DNA from: DATFPK01 sp035264885
Lineage (GTDB): Bacteria > Actinomycetota > Thermoleophilia > Solirubrobacterales > 70-9
NCBI GenBank assembly: GCA_035264885.1
Contig: DATFPK010000023.1
Coordinates: 1 to 27,211, forward strand
Direction of reading: 5' to 3'
Length of the DNA stretch: 27,211 nucleotides
The position numbers and the translations under genes were made by a program. This document shows positions 8,221 to 16,291 of the stretch, one piece after another (the first letter of the stretch is position 1; each line of letters begins with the position of its first letter). The notes beneath the pieces were generated by a model. The model had not been told where the DNA came from. It saw nothing but the letters and a program-made list of their open reading frames with translations, and made no database searches.

Positions 8221-9608
8221 CCGCGGACCAGGTAGCGCTCGGCGCGGCTGGGCGTGGCCGCCTCGCGGATCCGCGACTCGAGCGCCAGCTCACGCTCGAA
8301 GTCGGCGTCCTCGCCGTGGCGGAAGCTGAGGTCCTTGCCCTCGAGAAGCTCGATGAAGATCTCGACGTAGCGGACCTCGAGTTGGGCGCCGGCGACGCGC
8401 CGCAGCTCCTGGATAGCCTCGAACGAGGAGACCGGGGTGCGGTAGGAGTCCCGCGCCGTCATCACGTCGTAGGTGTCGGCGACCGAGATGATCTTCGCCA
8501 TCTCGGGAATCTCGTCGCCGGTGATGCCGCGCGGATACCCCTTGCCGTCGATCCGCTCGTGGTGGGCGAGGATGATCTCGGCGACCGGCCCATAACCGTC
8601 GAGCGCCGAGACGACCCGCGCCCCCTGCTGGGGATGGCGCCGGATCAGCATCCAGTCCTCGTCGGTGAGCGGCACGTCGGCCTTGAGGATCCGGTCGGGG
8701 AGGATGAACTTGCCGATGTCGTGAAGCAGCGCGGAGATGTGGACGAGCTCCCCCTCGCGCTGGGAGAAGCCGGCCCTCTCGGCGATCGCCCGCGAGTAGC
8801 GGGCCACGGCGGCGCTGTGGCGGGCGGTCATCTGGTCCCTGAGGTCCAGGGTCCGCAGGAGCGCGCTCAACATTCCGACCTGGAAGCTCGCCAGCTCGTT
8901 GGTCCGGTGCTCGAGCTCCTCGGCCCGCTGCTGGGAGAGGAGCAGGGCGCCGAGCAGGTACTGGAAGGTGATCAGGACGATGCCGAACAGGGCGACGCCG
9001 GCGAGTCCGGCCTCGTTGTGGAGGAAGGCGACGCCGACGGCCATCAGCGCCGCGGCGAGCTCGGAGGGCAGCAGCGGGATCAGTGCCGAGCGGACCTTGC
9101 CCGAGAACGAGCTCCGCTCGAGGTAACAGGAGTCGGCGGCGATCATCGTGAAGTTGATCGCGAGGGCGAGGAGGAAGACGCCGAAGACGAGGACGTAGAA
9201 GGCGGGGTCGTCCGGCGTGACCCCGGCGGCGACGACGGCCTCGTTGAAGGCGATCCCCGACACCAGCGGGAAGACCGCATAGGTGGTCAGGTTGTTGACC
9301 AGGTCGTGGGGGGCGTCGCGCCAGCGCAGCCAGCCGGCGAGGATCGTGAGGACGCCGATGACGGCGGCCGGCGGGCCGCCGAGGAAGACCATCGCGAGGA
9401 CCAGCGCGAGGAAGCTGCCGGAGATCTTCAGCCGCGAGTTGGTCTCGATCGCGGTGAGGTCGCTGAAGACCGAGAAGCCGAGCAGGATCCCGAACAGGGC
9501 CGGGTCCCAGTCGGCCTCGGGCGCGTACCAGACGGCGAGCCCCGCCGCGCCGGCGAACCCCGCGATCTGGAGCGCATCGATGCCCGTTGTGGAGCGCTGC
9601 TCGGCCAT
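8217..9608 (-). CDS. Membrane-bound HD-GYP domain protein
   Basis: 463 residues from ATG 9608. The N-terminal half (about 1-228) is strongly hydrophobic, with seven or eight predicted helices resembling a MASE-type sensor. A short helical linker (LSQQRAEELEHRTNELASFQ) leads to an HD-GYP domain with His296-Asp297 in LLHDIGK, the second metal motif HHERIDGKGYP (349-359), and VADTYDVMTA. These residues are those of active c-di-GMP or related cyclic-nucleotide phosphodiesterases. I see no GGDEF or PAS domain. An upstream extension to 9749 lacks a credible start and a hydrophobic context. No Shine-Dalgarno precedes ATG 9608. Its promoter must lie in the 9609-10070 region. Confidence 0.9.
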   Translation of the reverse strand: MAEQRSTTGIDALQIAGFAGAAGLAVWYAPEADWDPALFGILLGFSVFSDLTAIETNSRLKISGSFLALVLAMVFLGGPPAAVIGVLTILAGWLRWRDAPHDLVNNLTTYAVFPLVSGIAFNEAVVAAGVTPDDPAFYVLVFGVFLLALAINFTMIAADSCYLERSSFSGKVRSALIPLLPSELAAALMAVGVAFLHNEAGLAGVALFGIVLITFQYLLGALLLSQQRAEELEHRTNELASFQVGMLSALLRTLDLRDQMTARHSAAVARYSRAIAERAGFSQREGELVHISALLHDIGKFILPDRILKADVPLTDEDWMLIRRHPQQGARVVSALDGYGPVAEIILAHHERIDGKGYPRGITGDEIPEMAKIISVADTYDVMTARDSYRTPVSSFEAIQELRRVAGAQLEVRYVEIFIELLEGKDLSFRHGEDADFERELALESRIREAATPSRAERYLVRG

Positions 9609-9633
9609 GGTCAGTGGTCGCGTCGCGGCCACG

Positions 9634-9659
9634 CGCCGCGGATTAGAGGTTCCGCGGCG
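9634..9659. repeat. 8-bp inverted repeat upstream of the HD-GYP start
   Basis: CGCCGCGG (9634-9641) and CCGCGGCG (9652-9659) pair perfectly around a 10-nt loop. The element ends 26 bp upstream of the HD-GYP ATG. It could form a hairpin in that gene's leader or be an operator. Confidence 0.5.
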
Positions 9660-9743
9660 GCCACCCGTTCCCTGCGCCCGGGGGCCGCGAGCTCGCGACG
9701 AACGCCACTTGAAGATGTGCACGCTACCGGCATTGCCTCCCCA

Positions 9744-9838
9744 CCTCAATCGGCACGGGAAAGCCGCAACCTGCGGGTTTGAGGGCGACCGGACGGGTGT
9801 TCGGGGCGTGCTGGGTACGAAATTGCCCCGAAAAGCAC
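9744..9838. ncRNA. Candidate structured RNA element (unassigned)
   Basis: CCTCAA (9744-9749) pairs with TTGAGG (9779-9784) and encloses two alternative hairpins: CGGC/GCCG (9751-9754 with 9763-9766) or CCGCA/TGCGG (9764-9768 with 9772-9776). Downstream, CGGGGC/GCCCCG (9802-9807 with 9825-9830) crosses GTGCT/AGCAC (9808-9812 with 9834-9838). The two pairings are therefore either mutually exclusive or a pseudoknot. The terminator-like hairpin begins directly after. Alternative stems followed by a terminator resemble a switch, but no covariation can be checked here and no known family matches. The strand is undecided. Confidence 0.3.
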
Positions 9839-9866
9839 GAAAGGCGCCCCTCGCAGGGCGCCTTTC
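9839..9866. terminator. Bidirectional terminator-like hairpin
   Basis: GAAAGGCGCCC (9839-9849) pairs perfectly with GGGCGCCTTTC (9856-9866): 11 bp with a 6-nt loop. The A/T ends of the stem give a short T-run on either strand (minus-strand continuation is CGTGCTTTT). It sits more than 200 bp from either flanking start codon, so it is not a 3'-end terminator of a neighbouring gene. Confidence 0.65.
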
Positions 9867-10014
9867 AGATCTGGCGCGAACGGTGCACTACCGTCCGGCT
9901 CTTAAGTCTCTTACTTGCGGTAGCCCATTCCGTGACGCCCTTTCTTCCTTGCTATCCCGTCCCCAGCACACCCAGCTGGAGGTTCAATGTGAGGTTTGTA
10001 GCACAGGTTGGGCG

Positions 10015-10045
10015 AAAGTTGTGCATCTGCGGAAAAAGTTGTGCA
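10015..10045 (+). repeat. Two direct copies of AAAGTTGTGCA, 20 bp apart
   Basis: Copies lie at 10015-10025 and 10035-10045. The 20-bp start-to-start distance is close to two helical turns. The second copy ends 25 bp before the MFS ATG. Tandem sites in phase near a start suggest a regulator site, possibly for the MFS/peptide-transport genes. No protein family can be named from the motif. Confidence 0.4.
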
Positions 10046-10070
10046 GAAAATCGCTAGTCGCCGCACCCGC

Positions 10071-11423
10071 ATGAGCGGCGCGGGCCTCCTCGCGCCGCTG
10101 CGGCGCCCCGCCTTCCGGCGCCTGGCGCTCTCCTACACGGTCAATGAGCTCGGCGACTGGCTGGGCATCGTCGCGCTCTCGGTACTGGTCTTCGACCAGA
10201 CCGGCAGCGCCCTCGCCACCGCCGCCCTCTTCCTCGGGACCGGCTTCCTGCCGGCCCTGCTGACGCCGCTCCTGGTCGTCCGCGCCGAGCGCGGCGCCGC
10301 CCGTTACGTGCTGCCGGTCATCTACTGCGGCGAGGCGGCGGTGTTCGGCGGGTTGGCCCTCTCGGCCGACCGCTTCTCGCTGCCGGTGGTAGTCGCCCTG
10401 GCGGCACTCGACGGCACCCTCGCCCTCGCCGCCCGGTCACTGACCCGGGCGGTGGCTGCCTCGATGCTGGCCGAGGCGGGCGAGCTGCGGGCCGGAAACG
10501 CGATCCTCAACGTCGCCTTCACCGGCGGCGCCGCCGTCGGCCCGGCGATCGCCGGCCTGGTCGTCGCCGGCTTCGGCGTGCAGTCGGCGCTGCTGCTCGA
10601 CGCCGCGTCGTTCTACCTCGTCGCGGTCGTCCTCCTGACCGCCGGAAAACTGCCCCAGGCCGAGCCCGAGGGGGGCCGCTTCGCCGAGCGCCTCCGTGCC
10701 GGGATCGCCTACGTGCGCGAGCGGCGCGACCTCAGGGGCCTGATCTGCGCGCAGGCGATCGCCTTCGTCTTCTTCTCGGCCGTGATCCCGGTCGAGGTCA
10801 TCTTCGCCAAGGAGACGCTCGGCGCCGGCGACACGGGCTACGGCCTGATGCTCGCGAGCTGGGGCGGCGGCATGGTCCTCGGCAGCGTCGCGTTTGCGGC
10901 GCTGCGGGGTGCCTCGCTCGGCCTGCTGCTCATCGGCAGCACGGCGGCGATCGGCGCCGGCTACCTCGGCATGGCCGCCGCCCCGACCCTGGCCGTGGCC
11001 TGCGCCGCTGCCGCCCTGGGGGGGGCCGGGAACGGGGTGCAGTGGGTCTCGGTGGTCAGCGCCGTCCAGGAGATGACGAGCGAGCCGATGCAGGCCCGGG
11101 TGATGAGCGTGCTCGAGTCCAGCGGCGCGGTGATGCCGGCGATCGGCTACCTGGCCGGTGGCGCGGTTGCCGCCGCCCTCGAGCCACGCGCGGCGTTCGT
11201 CATGGCCGGGGTCGGCGTCCTGGCCGTGCTCGGCGCGGCCGCTCCGATATTGGCTTCGGAATGGCGAATGCGAGGGGATCGACTGCGTATGGCGAATGAG
11301 CCTTCTGGTAATACACCCGTTGTGGAGTTGCGCCCGATGGGGACTGCGGCGGCCCGGAGCCGCCGGCTCGCCTCAGAGGGCGATCACCCGGAGAGCACCA
11401 CGAGAGGCCTGAGGAGGTCGTGA
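10071..11423 (+). CDS. MFS transporter (MFS_3/EntS-like exporter)
   Basis: 450 residues from ATG 10071. The N-terminus GLLAPLRRPAFRRLALSYTVNELGDWLGIVALSVLVFDQTGSAL is typical of the MFS_3/enterobactin-exporter-like group. About twelve hydrophobic helices can be followed, and the motif-A-like loop is degenerate (LLVVRAERGAARYVLP). The last 50 residues are hydrophilic and less ordered, and their DNA is more AT-rich. ATG 10071 is chosen because it matches the usual start of the family. A longer TTG-started form to 10008 would add an unlikely Cys-rich peptide. No Shine-Dalgarno is seen. The stop overlaps the binding-protein gene by GTGA, so the two are coupled. The substrate is unknown. Confidence 0.88.
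   Translation: MSGAGLLAPLRRPAFRRLALSYTVNELGDWLGIVALSVLVFDQTGSALATAALFLGTGFLPALLTPLLVVRAERGAARYVLPVIYCGEAAVFGGLALSADRFSLPVVVALAALDGTLALAARSLTRAVAASMLAEAGELRAGNAILNVAFTGGAAVGPAIAGLVVAGFGVQSALLLDAASFYLVAVVLLTAGKLPQAEPEGGRFAERLRAGIAYVRERRDLRGLICAQAIAFVFFSAVIPVEVIFAKETLGAGDTGYGLMLASWGGGMVLGSVAFAALRGASLGLLLIGSTAAIGAGYLGMAAAPTLAVACAAAALGGAGNGVQWVSVVSAVQEMTSEPMQARVMSVLESSGAVMPAIGYLAGGAVAAALEPRAAFVMAGVGVLAVLGAAAPILASEWRMRGDRLRMANEPSGNTPVVELRPMGTAAARSRRLASEGDHPESTTRGLRRS
11261..11298 (+). repeat. Direct repeat ATGGCGAATG in an AT-rich patch
   Basis: ATGGCGAATG occurs at 11261-11270 and 11289-11298 inside the 3' end of the MFS gene. A TAATAC box lies soon after (about 11310-11315). The patch is less GC-rich than its surroundings. 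It may carry an internal promoter or operator for the downstream binding-protein gene. This is weak evidence. Confidence 0.3.
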
Positions 11424-13120
11424 GATTGAAGAAGCTAGGGACTCTGCTTGCAGCGCTTGCGCTGGTACTCGTTCCCTCGCTCCTGCTCGTCGCCTGCGGC
11501 GACGACGAGAGCGACAGCGGCAGTAGCGGCGGCGGCGCCAAGGGAGGCGAGATCACGATCTCGCAGACCTCGCAGCCCGACTACCTGGACCCGGCCCTCT
11601 CCTACACGGTCAACGGCTGGGAACCCATGTGGCTGGTCTACACCCCGCTCCTCGCCTACCCGCACGAGGAAGGGGAGGCGGGCTCGCAGCTGATCCCGGG
11701 CCTCGCCGAAGAGCTGCCGAAGGTCTCGGCCGACGGCAAGACCTACAAGCTGACCCTCCGCAAGGGCCTCAAGTACTCGGACAAGACGCCGGTCAAGGCG
11801 AGCGACTTCGAGCACACGATCCAGCGGGTCCTCAACCTCGAGTCCGGCGGCGCGCCGTTCTACGAGGTGATCGAGGGCGCCGACAAGTACCTCTCAGGGG
11901 GCGACCCCGAGGCCGACATCTCCGGGATCACGACGAACGACAAGACGGGCGACATCACGATCAAGCTCACCCAGCCCGACTCCTCGTTCTCCTACGTCCT
12001 TGCGATGAACTTCGCCGGCCTGGTTCCGGGCGACACGCCGTTCGAGAACCTGACCAAGGAACCGCCGCCGGGCGTCGGTCCGTACATGCTCACCAAGTCG
12101 GTGCCGAATCGGGAGTTCGTCCTGGAGAAGAACCCTGTGTACGCGCAGGAGGCGATCGAGGACATCCCCGAGGGCAACATCGACACGATCACGACCAAGA
12201 TCATCAAGAACCAGGGCCAGCAGAGCCAGGACGTGATCGACAACAAGCTCGACTACATGCAGGACCCGCCGTCGGCGGACTTCAAAGCCGAGGTGATCGA
12301 GCGGTTCGGGCCTGACGGCAGCGAGGAGCAGCGCTACGAGGAGTTCCCGACGCTCTCCACCTACTACATGTTCATGAACACCCAGGAGCCGCCGTTCGAC
12401 GACCCGAAGGTCCGCGAGGCGGTGAACTGGGGACTCGACAAGCCGGCGCTGGCCCGCCTGTTCGCAGGCGAGGCGACGCCCGGCTGCACGTTCCTGCCGC
12501 CCGGGATGCCCGGGTACAACGAGTCGCTGGACACCACCGATTGCCCGTGGGGCGATCCTAGCCAGCCGCCGGACCTCGAGAAGGCCAAGCAGATGATCAA
12601 GGACGCCGGCGCAGACGGCGCCAAGGTCACCGTCTGGGGCAACAACGACGACCCGACCGACAAGGTCACCGAGGCGTACACGGACCAGCTCAACCAGATG
12701 GGCTTCGACGCGGAACCGAAGATCATCGACGGTGGGGTCTACTTCCAGACGATCGGCAACGCGAAGACGCACGCACAGACGGGGTTCCTGAACTGGTTCG
12801 CGGACTTCCCGCACCCCCTCAACTTCTATTTCCTGGTTGACGGGGACACGATCCAGCCGACGAACAACCAAAACCCCGGCAACGTCGACGACCCCAAGAT
12901 CAACAAGGAGATCGACGCGCTCAGCCAGGAGACCGATCTCGATGCGGTGACGGACCGGTGGGAGGATCTCGACAGGTACCTGGTCGAGAGCGCCTACGTG
13001 GTGCCGTACGCGCACCGGAAGCTGGCCACGTTCGTCTCGGAACGGATGGACTTCGAGAACTGCACTCTGGTCCACCCGCTCTACCAGAACGACTACTCCA
13101 GCTTCTGCCTGAAGAAGTAG
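11420..13120 (+). CDS. oppA: Peptide ABC transporter substrate-binding lipoprotein
   Basis: 566 residues, SBP_bac_5 (OppA/DppA) family. The N-terminus is a lipoprotein signal: MRLKKL, a hydrophobic stretch, and lipobox LVAC with the lipidated Cys at residue 26, followed by an acidic/Gly-Ser linker. The mature part begins with QTSQPDYLDPALSYTVNGWEPMWLVYTPLLAY and contains SADGKTYKLTLRKGLKYSDKTPVKASDFEHTIQR and FDDPKVREAVNWGLDKPALAR, all familiar for this family. It captures oligopeptides or related solutes outside the membrane. The start is GTG 11420 with a strong GAGGAGG 2 nt before it and a GTGA overlap with the MFS gene. A terminator follows directly, so it is probably made in excess over the permeases. 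The exact ligand is unknown. Confidence 0.93.
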   Translation: MRLKKLGTLLAALALVLVPSLLLVACGDDESDSGSSGGGAKGGEITISQTSQPDYLDPALSYTVNGWEPMWLVYTPLLAYPHEEGEAGSQLIPGLAEELPKVSADGKTYKLTLRKGLKYSDKTPVKASDFEHTIQRVLNLESGGAPFYEVIEGADKYLSGGDPEADISGITTNDKTGDITIKLTQPDSSFSYVLAMNFAGLVPGDTPFENLTKEPPPGVGPYMLTKSVPNREFVLEKNPVYAQEAIEDIPEGNIDTITTKIIKNQGQQSQDVIDNKLDYMQDPPSADFKAEVIERFGPDGSEEQRYEEFPTLSTYYMFMNTQEPPFDDPKVREAVNWGLDKPALARLFAGEATPGCTFLPPGMPGYNESLDTTDCPWGDPSQPPDLEKAKQMIKDAGADGAKVTVWGNNDDPTDKVTEAYTDQLNQMGFDAEPKIIDGGVYFQTIGNAKTHAQTGFLNWFADFPHPLNFYFLVDGDTIQPTNNQNPGNVDDPKINKEIDALSQETDLDAVTDRWEDLDRYLVESAYVVPYAHRKLATFVSERMDFENCTLVHPLYQNDYSSFCLKK

Positions 13121-13138
13121 CGGCAGAGAGACGACTGG

Positions 13139-13172
13139 GAAAGAGGGGCGCTACGGCGCCCCTCTTTCTTTC
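13139..13172 (+). terminator. Strong intrinsic terminator, 13-bp stem with UACG loop
   Basis: GAAAGAGGGGCGC (13139-13151) pairs perfectly with GCGCCCCTCTTTC (13156-13168) around the very stable tetraloop TACG. A pyrimidine-rich TTCTTTCTCC tail follows. It lies between the binding-protein stop (13120) and the permease start (13237). It should end most transcripts after oppA and leave some read-through or require a new promoter for oppCBDF. Confidence 0.88.
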
Positions 13173-13222
13173 TCCGGACGCACCGATGACCTAAAGCCTG
13201 CGCGGACCTCTGACCGGAAGCG

Positions 13223-13228
13223 CATAAT
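13223..13228 (+). promoter_or_regulatory. Candidate -10 box for the oppC transcript
   Basis: CATAAT lies 8 nt upstream of the GTG at 13237, and no Shine-Dalgarno precedes that start. This fits a leaderless transcript starting near the GTG, which would be needed after the terminator at 13139-13172. No good -35 hexamer is seen at the expected distance. Confidence 0.45.
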
Positions 13229-13236
13229 GGGCTTCG

Positions 13237-14286
13237 GTGGCTAGCAGGGATCAGGCGATCGAGGCCGCCCCGGCCTTCCCGCCCGCGACCGCGGAGGAGC
13301 TGGGGATGGAGGCCGGGCCCGGCGGCGGGCTTGGTCCGTGGCAGCTGACCCTGCGGCGGCTGCGGCGCAACAAGGTGGCGATCGCCTTCGGGATCCTCTT
13401 CCTCCTGCTGGTCGGCGCCTGCCTGGCGGCGCCGCTGTGGGCCGAGCACGTGGCCCACACGACGGCGGAGGAGAACCACCTCTCGGACACGATCGTCATC
13501 GACGGCAAGACGACGAACGTGGTCGACTTCCTCGGCACGCCGATCGGCCCGACCTGGCAGGGCGAGTTCTTCCTCGGCGCCGACGGCAACGGCCGCGACA
13601 TCATGGTCCGGCTCCTCTACGGCGGCCGGAACTCACTGCTGATCGGGATCACCGCTGCCATCGGGACGATCCTCATGGGCATGATCCTCGGCCTCCTCGC
13701 CGGGTACTTCCGCGGCTGGGTGGACGGGGTGATCTCGCGACTGCTCGACGTGCTCTGGGCGTTCCCGGTGATCCTGCTCGGGGTGGCGCTGGGGACCGCC
13801 CTCGCGCTGGGCGGTTTGAAGATCGGGCCGCTGACGATCCAGGGGGATTCCCTGGGGATCCCGATCCTGATCATCGCCGTCGTCTACATCCCCTACCTCG
13901 CCCGTCCCGTGCGAGGACAGGTCCTCGGCCTGCGCGAGAAGGAGTTCGTCGAGGCGGCACGGGCCCAGGGCATGGGCTCAGGCCGGATCATCTTCCGCGA
14001 GGTCCTGCCCAACGTCACCTCGACGATGGTGGTCTTCTTCCCCCTGCTCGTCGCGAACGCGGTGTTGCTCGAGTCGGCTCTCTCGTTCCTCGGCGCCGGG
14101 GTGCAGCCGCCCAATCCCTCCTGGGGCACGATGATCGACGAGGGCGTCGACCGGATCGTCTCGGCGCCGCACCTCGCGATCGTGCCGGGCGTGATGCTCG
14201 TCCTGACCGTCCTCTCGCTGAACATCTTCGGCGAGGGCGTCCGCGACGCGCTCGACCCGCGGTCCAAGGTCAGGATCGATCACTGA
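13237..14286 (+). CDS. oppC: Peptide ABC transporter permease, OppC/DppC type
   Basis: 349 residues. A cytoplasmic N-terminal segment (to about 45) is followed by TM1 (VAIAFGILFLLLVGACLAAPLW). Next comes an extracytoplasmic stretch with the FLGADGNGRDIMVRLLYGGRNSL entry typical of OppC/DppC, and then five more helices. The ATPase-contact EAA loop is EAARAQGMGSGRIIFREVLPN. It forms half of the membrane channel of the importer. It is longer than many OppC proteins because of an insert around TAEENHLSDTIVIDGKTTN. The start is GTG 13237. Its stop shares one base with the next ATG (TGATG). Unusually, it precedes the OppB gene. Confidence 0.93.
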   Translation: MASRDQAIEAAPAFPPATAEELGMEAGPGGGLGPWQLTLRRLRRNKVAIAFGILFLLLVGACLAAPLWAEHVAHTTAEENHLSDTIVIDGKTTNVVDFLGTPIGPTWQGEFFLGADGNGRDIMVRLLYGGRNSLLIGITAAIGTILMGMILGLLAGYFRGWVDGVISRLLDVLWAFPVILLGVALGTALALGGLKIGPLTIQGDSLGIPILIIAVVYIPYLARPVRGQVLGLREKEFVEAARAQGMGSGRIIFREVLPNVTSTMVVFFPLLVANAVLLESALSFLGAGVQPPNPSWGTMIDEGVDRIVSAPHLAIVPGVMLVLTVLSLNIFGEGVRDALDPRSKVRIDH

Positions 14287-15248
14287 TGGCGCGCTTCATC
14301 GTCCGCCGCACGGTCTCGATGGTGTTCGTGATGTTCGCGGTCTCGATCCTCGTCTTCCTGATCTTCAACGTCCTGCCCAACGGCGACCCGGCCGTCCGGA
14401 TGGCCGGCAAGGTGCCGACCGAGACCCAGGTCGAGGCGATCCGGCAGGAGTGGGGATTCGAGGAGCCGCTGCCCGTCCAGTACTGGACGACGATGAAGAA
14501 GCTCTTCACCGGCGACATGCAGTCCTACTTCACCCAGCTCAGCGTCACCGAGGAGATCTGGAAGGGGTTGCCGCGCACGTTCGCGCTGGCGATCGGCGCG
14601 GCGATCCTCTGGATGGTCGCGGCGATAGCGCTCGGCCTCTACAGCGCCGTCCGCGCCGGCGGCTTTTCCGACCGGCTACTGACCGTGCTGTCGTTGATCG
14701 GGATCTCGATGCCGGTCTTCTGGATCGGCGCGCTGCTCAGCTACTACCTCGGGTTCAAGGCGGGGATCTTCCCCAACGGCGGCTACGTCGAGTTCGCCGA
14801 CAACCCGACGCAGTGGTTCTGGCACCTGGTCCTGCCCTGGTTCGCGCTCTCGATCCTCTTCATCGGTTTCTACTCCCGGGTGCTGCGCTCCGACGTGATG
14901 GAGACGATGAACGAGGACTTCGTGCGGACGGCGCGGGCCAAGGGTCTGTCGGAGCGGCGCGTCCTGCTCAAGCACGTGCTGCGCAACTCGATGATCCCGA
15001 TCGTGACCCTCTGGGGGCTCGACTTCGGGTTCGTGATCGGCGGCGGCGCGATCCTCACCGAGACGGTCTTCAACCTCCAGGGCGTCGGGCAGTACGCCGC
15101 CGAGTCGATCGGGCAGCTCGACCAGCCGCCGATCATGGCGGTGACGATGTTCGGCGCCTTCTTCATCGTTCTCTTCAACGGCATCGTCGACATCGTGTAC
15201 GCGGCGCTCGACCCGCGGATCCGGCTCGAGGGAGGCGCGAAGGCTTGA
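14286..15248 (+). CDS. oppB: Peptide ABC transporter permease, OppB/DppB type
   Basis: 320 residues from ATG 14286. The longer open frame back to 13338 lies inside oppC and is a shadow. N-terminal ARFIVRRTVSMVFVMFAVSILVFLIFNVLPNGDP is the standard OppB start (RR followed by TM1 and the LPGDP-like motif). The EAA loop is DFVRTARAKGLSERRVLLKHVLRNSMIPIV, and the C-terminus ALDPRIRL is canonical. Six helices are predicted. It pairs with OppC to form the channel. One-base overlap with oppC and a 4-base overlap (TTGA) with the ATPase gene indicate one translationally coupled operon. Confidence 0.95.
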   Translation: MARFIVRRTVSMVFVMFAVSILVFLIFNVLPNGDPAVRMAGKVPTETQVEAIRQEWGFEEPLPVQYWTTMKKLFTGDMQSYFTQLSVTEEIWKGLPRTFALAIGAAILWMVAAIALGLYSAVRAGGFSDRLLTVLSLIGISMPVFWIGALLSYYLGFKAGIFPNGGYVEFADNPTQWFWHLVLPWFALSILFIGFYSRVLRSDVMETMNEDFVRTARAKGLSERRVLLKHVLRNSMIPIVTLWGLDFGFVIGGGAILTETVFNLQGVGQYAAESIGQLDQPPIMAVTMFGAFFIVLFNGIVDIVYAALDPRIRLEGGAKA

Positions 15249-16291
15249 GCGACGGGCCGCTCCTGCGGGTCGAGGACCTGCGGGTTGACTTCACCACCGA
15301 GGAGGGCGTGCTGCACGCGGTCGACGGGGTGTCGTTCGGCCTCGATCGCGGTGAGCGGCTGGCCGTCGTCGGCGAGTCGGGCAGCGGCAAGTCGGTGACC
15401 GCGATGACCTTGATGGGCCTGACGCGGTCGCCGAACGCGAGCATCTCCGGGCGCGCGCACCTCGGTGACACCGAGCTGATCTCGGCGGGCGACGAGGACC
15501 TCCGCCGCGTTCGCGGCAAGGAGATCGCGATGATCTTCCAGGACCCGATGAGCTCGCTCAACCCGGTCTACCGGGTGGGCGACCAGATCATCGAGCAGAT
15601 CCGCGCCCACCGCGACGTCGCCGAGGAGGAGGCGCGCGAGCGGACGATCGAGCTGCTCGACGCGGTCGGCATCCCCAGCCCGGCCGAGCGCGCCCGCGCC
15701 TACCCGCACGAGTTCTCGGGCGGCATGCGGCAGCGGGCGATGATCGCGATGGCGCTCTCGCTCGAGCCCGAGGTGCTGATCGCCGACGAGCCGACGACCG
15801 CGCTCGACGTGACGATTCAGGCGCAGATCATCGACCTGCTCCAGGACCTGAACCGTCAGTTCGGTCTCTCGATCATCCTGATCACCCACGACCTCGGCGT
15901 GGTGGCTGAGATCGCCGAGCGGGTGCTGGTGATGTACGGCGGGCGGGTGGTCGAGGAGGGCTCGCTCGAGCAGATCTTCTACGACCCCCAGCACCCCTAC
16001 ACGTGGGGGCTGCTCGGCTCGCTGACCCGGCTCGACCGCGACCGGCCCGAGCGGCTCTCGCAGATCCCGGGAATACCGCCGTCCCTGATCTCGCCCCCGC
16101 AGGGCTGCCACTTCCGCCCGCGCTGTCCGCACGAGTTCGAGAAGTGCCCGGAGGTACCGCCGCTCGAGTCGAGGAGTGGTGAGCCCGGGCAGTGCGACCG
16201 CTGCTGGCTCGACCCCGAGGAGAAACGGAGACGGCGGATGGTCGACGGCCGGATCGGCCTCGCCGCCGCCGAGGAGGCCGCGGCCGGATGA
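15245..16291 (+). CDS. oppD: Peptide ABC transporter ATPase, OppD/DppD type
   Basis: 348 residues from TTG 15245, which overlaps the oppB stop (TTGA) and has a purine-rich GAGGGAGGCG just upstream. The longer open frame back to 14450 is a shadow of oppB. Walker A is GESGSGKS (43-50), the Q-loop is IFQDPMSSLNP, the signature is FSGGMRQR, Walker B is LIADEPTTALD, and the H-loop is THDLG. The C-terminal oligo_HPY tail (HPYTWGLL) ends in a cysteine cluster, C-x5-C-x6-C with two further Cys, seen in many peptide-transporter ATPases. For E. coli DppD I recall, unverified, that this tail binds a [4Fe-4S] cluster. Confidence 0.95.
   Translation: MSDGPLLRVEDLRVDFTTEEGVLHAVDGVSFGLDRGERLAVVGESGSGKSVTAMTLMGLTRSPNASISGRAHLGDTELISAGDEDLRRVRGKEIAMIFQDPMSSLNPVYRVGDQIIEQIRAHRDVAEEEARERTIELLDAVGIPSPAERARAYPHEFSGGMRQRAMIAMALSLEPEVLIADEPTTALDVTIQAQIIDLLQDLNRQFGLSIILITHDLGVVAEIAERVLVMYGGRVVEEGSLEQIFYDPQHPYTWGLLGSLTRLDRDRPERLSQIPGIPPSLISPPQGCHFRPRCPHEFEKCPEVPPLESRSGEPGQCDRCWLDPEEKRRRRMVDGRIGLAAAEEAAAG

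Larger units (their letters stand above)
9609..10070. other. 462-bp divergent intergenic region with several inverted repeats
   Basis: No convincing protein gene. It lies between the divergent HD-GYP and MFS starts. I see an 8-bp inverted repeat at 9634-9659, a nested stem element at 9744-9784, mutually exclusive stems at 9802-9838 and a terminator-like hairpin at 9839-9866 that touches them. There is also a CTACCG/CGGTAG pair (about 9890-9922) and two direct copies of AAAGTTGTGCA (10015-10025, 10035-10045) just before the MFS gene. The stretch is visibly less GC-rich than the genes. I do not recognise a known riboswitch or sRNA family. A terminator between two divergent genes implies a transcript of its own or an attenuated leader. 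Confidence 0.6.

Noticed and set aside
6780..9782. A 1000-codon open frame on the plus strand
   Set aside because: It lies in another frame of the transglutaminase gene and antisense to HD-GYP, both with clear catalytic motifs. Its product is Arg/Gly/Pro-rich with no domain, as expected from a high-GC shadow.
9744..9784. GGCACGGGAAAGCC resembling a c-di-GMP-I (GEMM) riboswitch
   Set aside because: Some letters resemble the GEMM core, and an HD-GYP gene is adjacent. The paired P2/P3 helices, GNRA loop and second conserved half are missing. I keep it only as an unassigned structured element.
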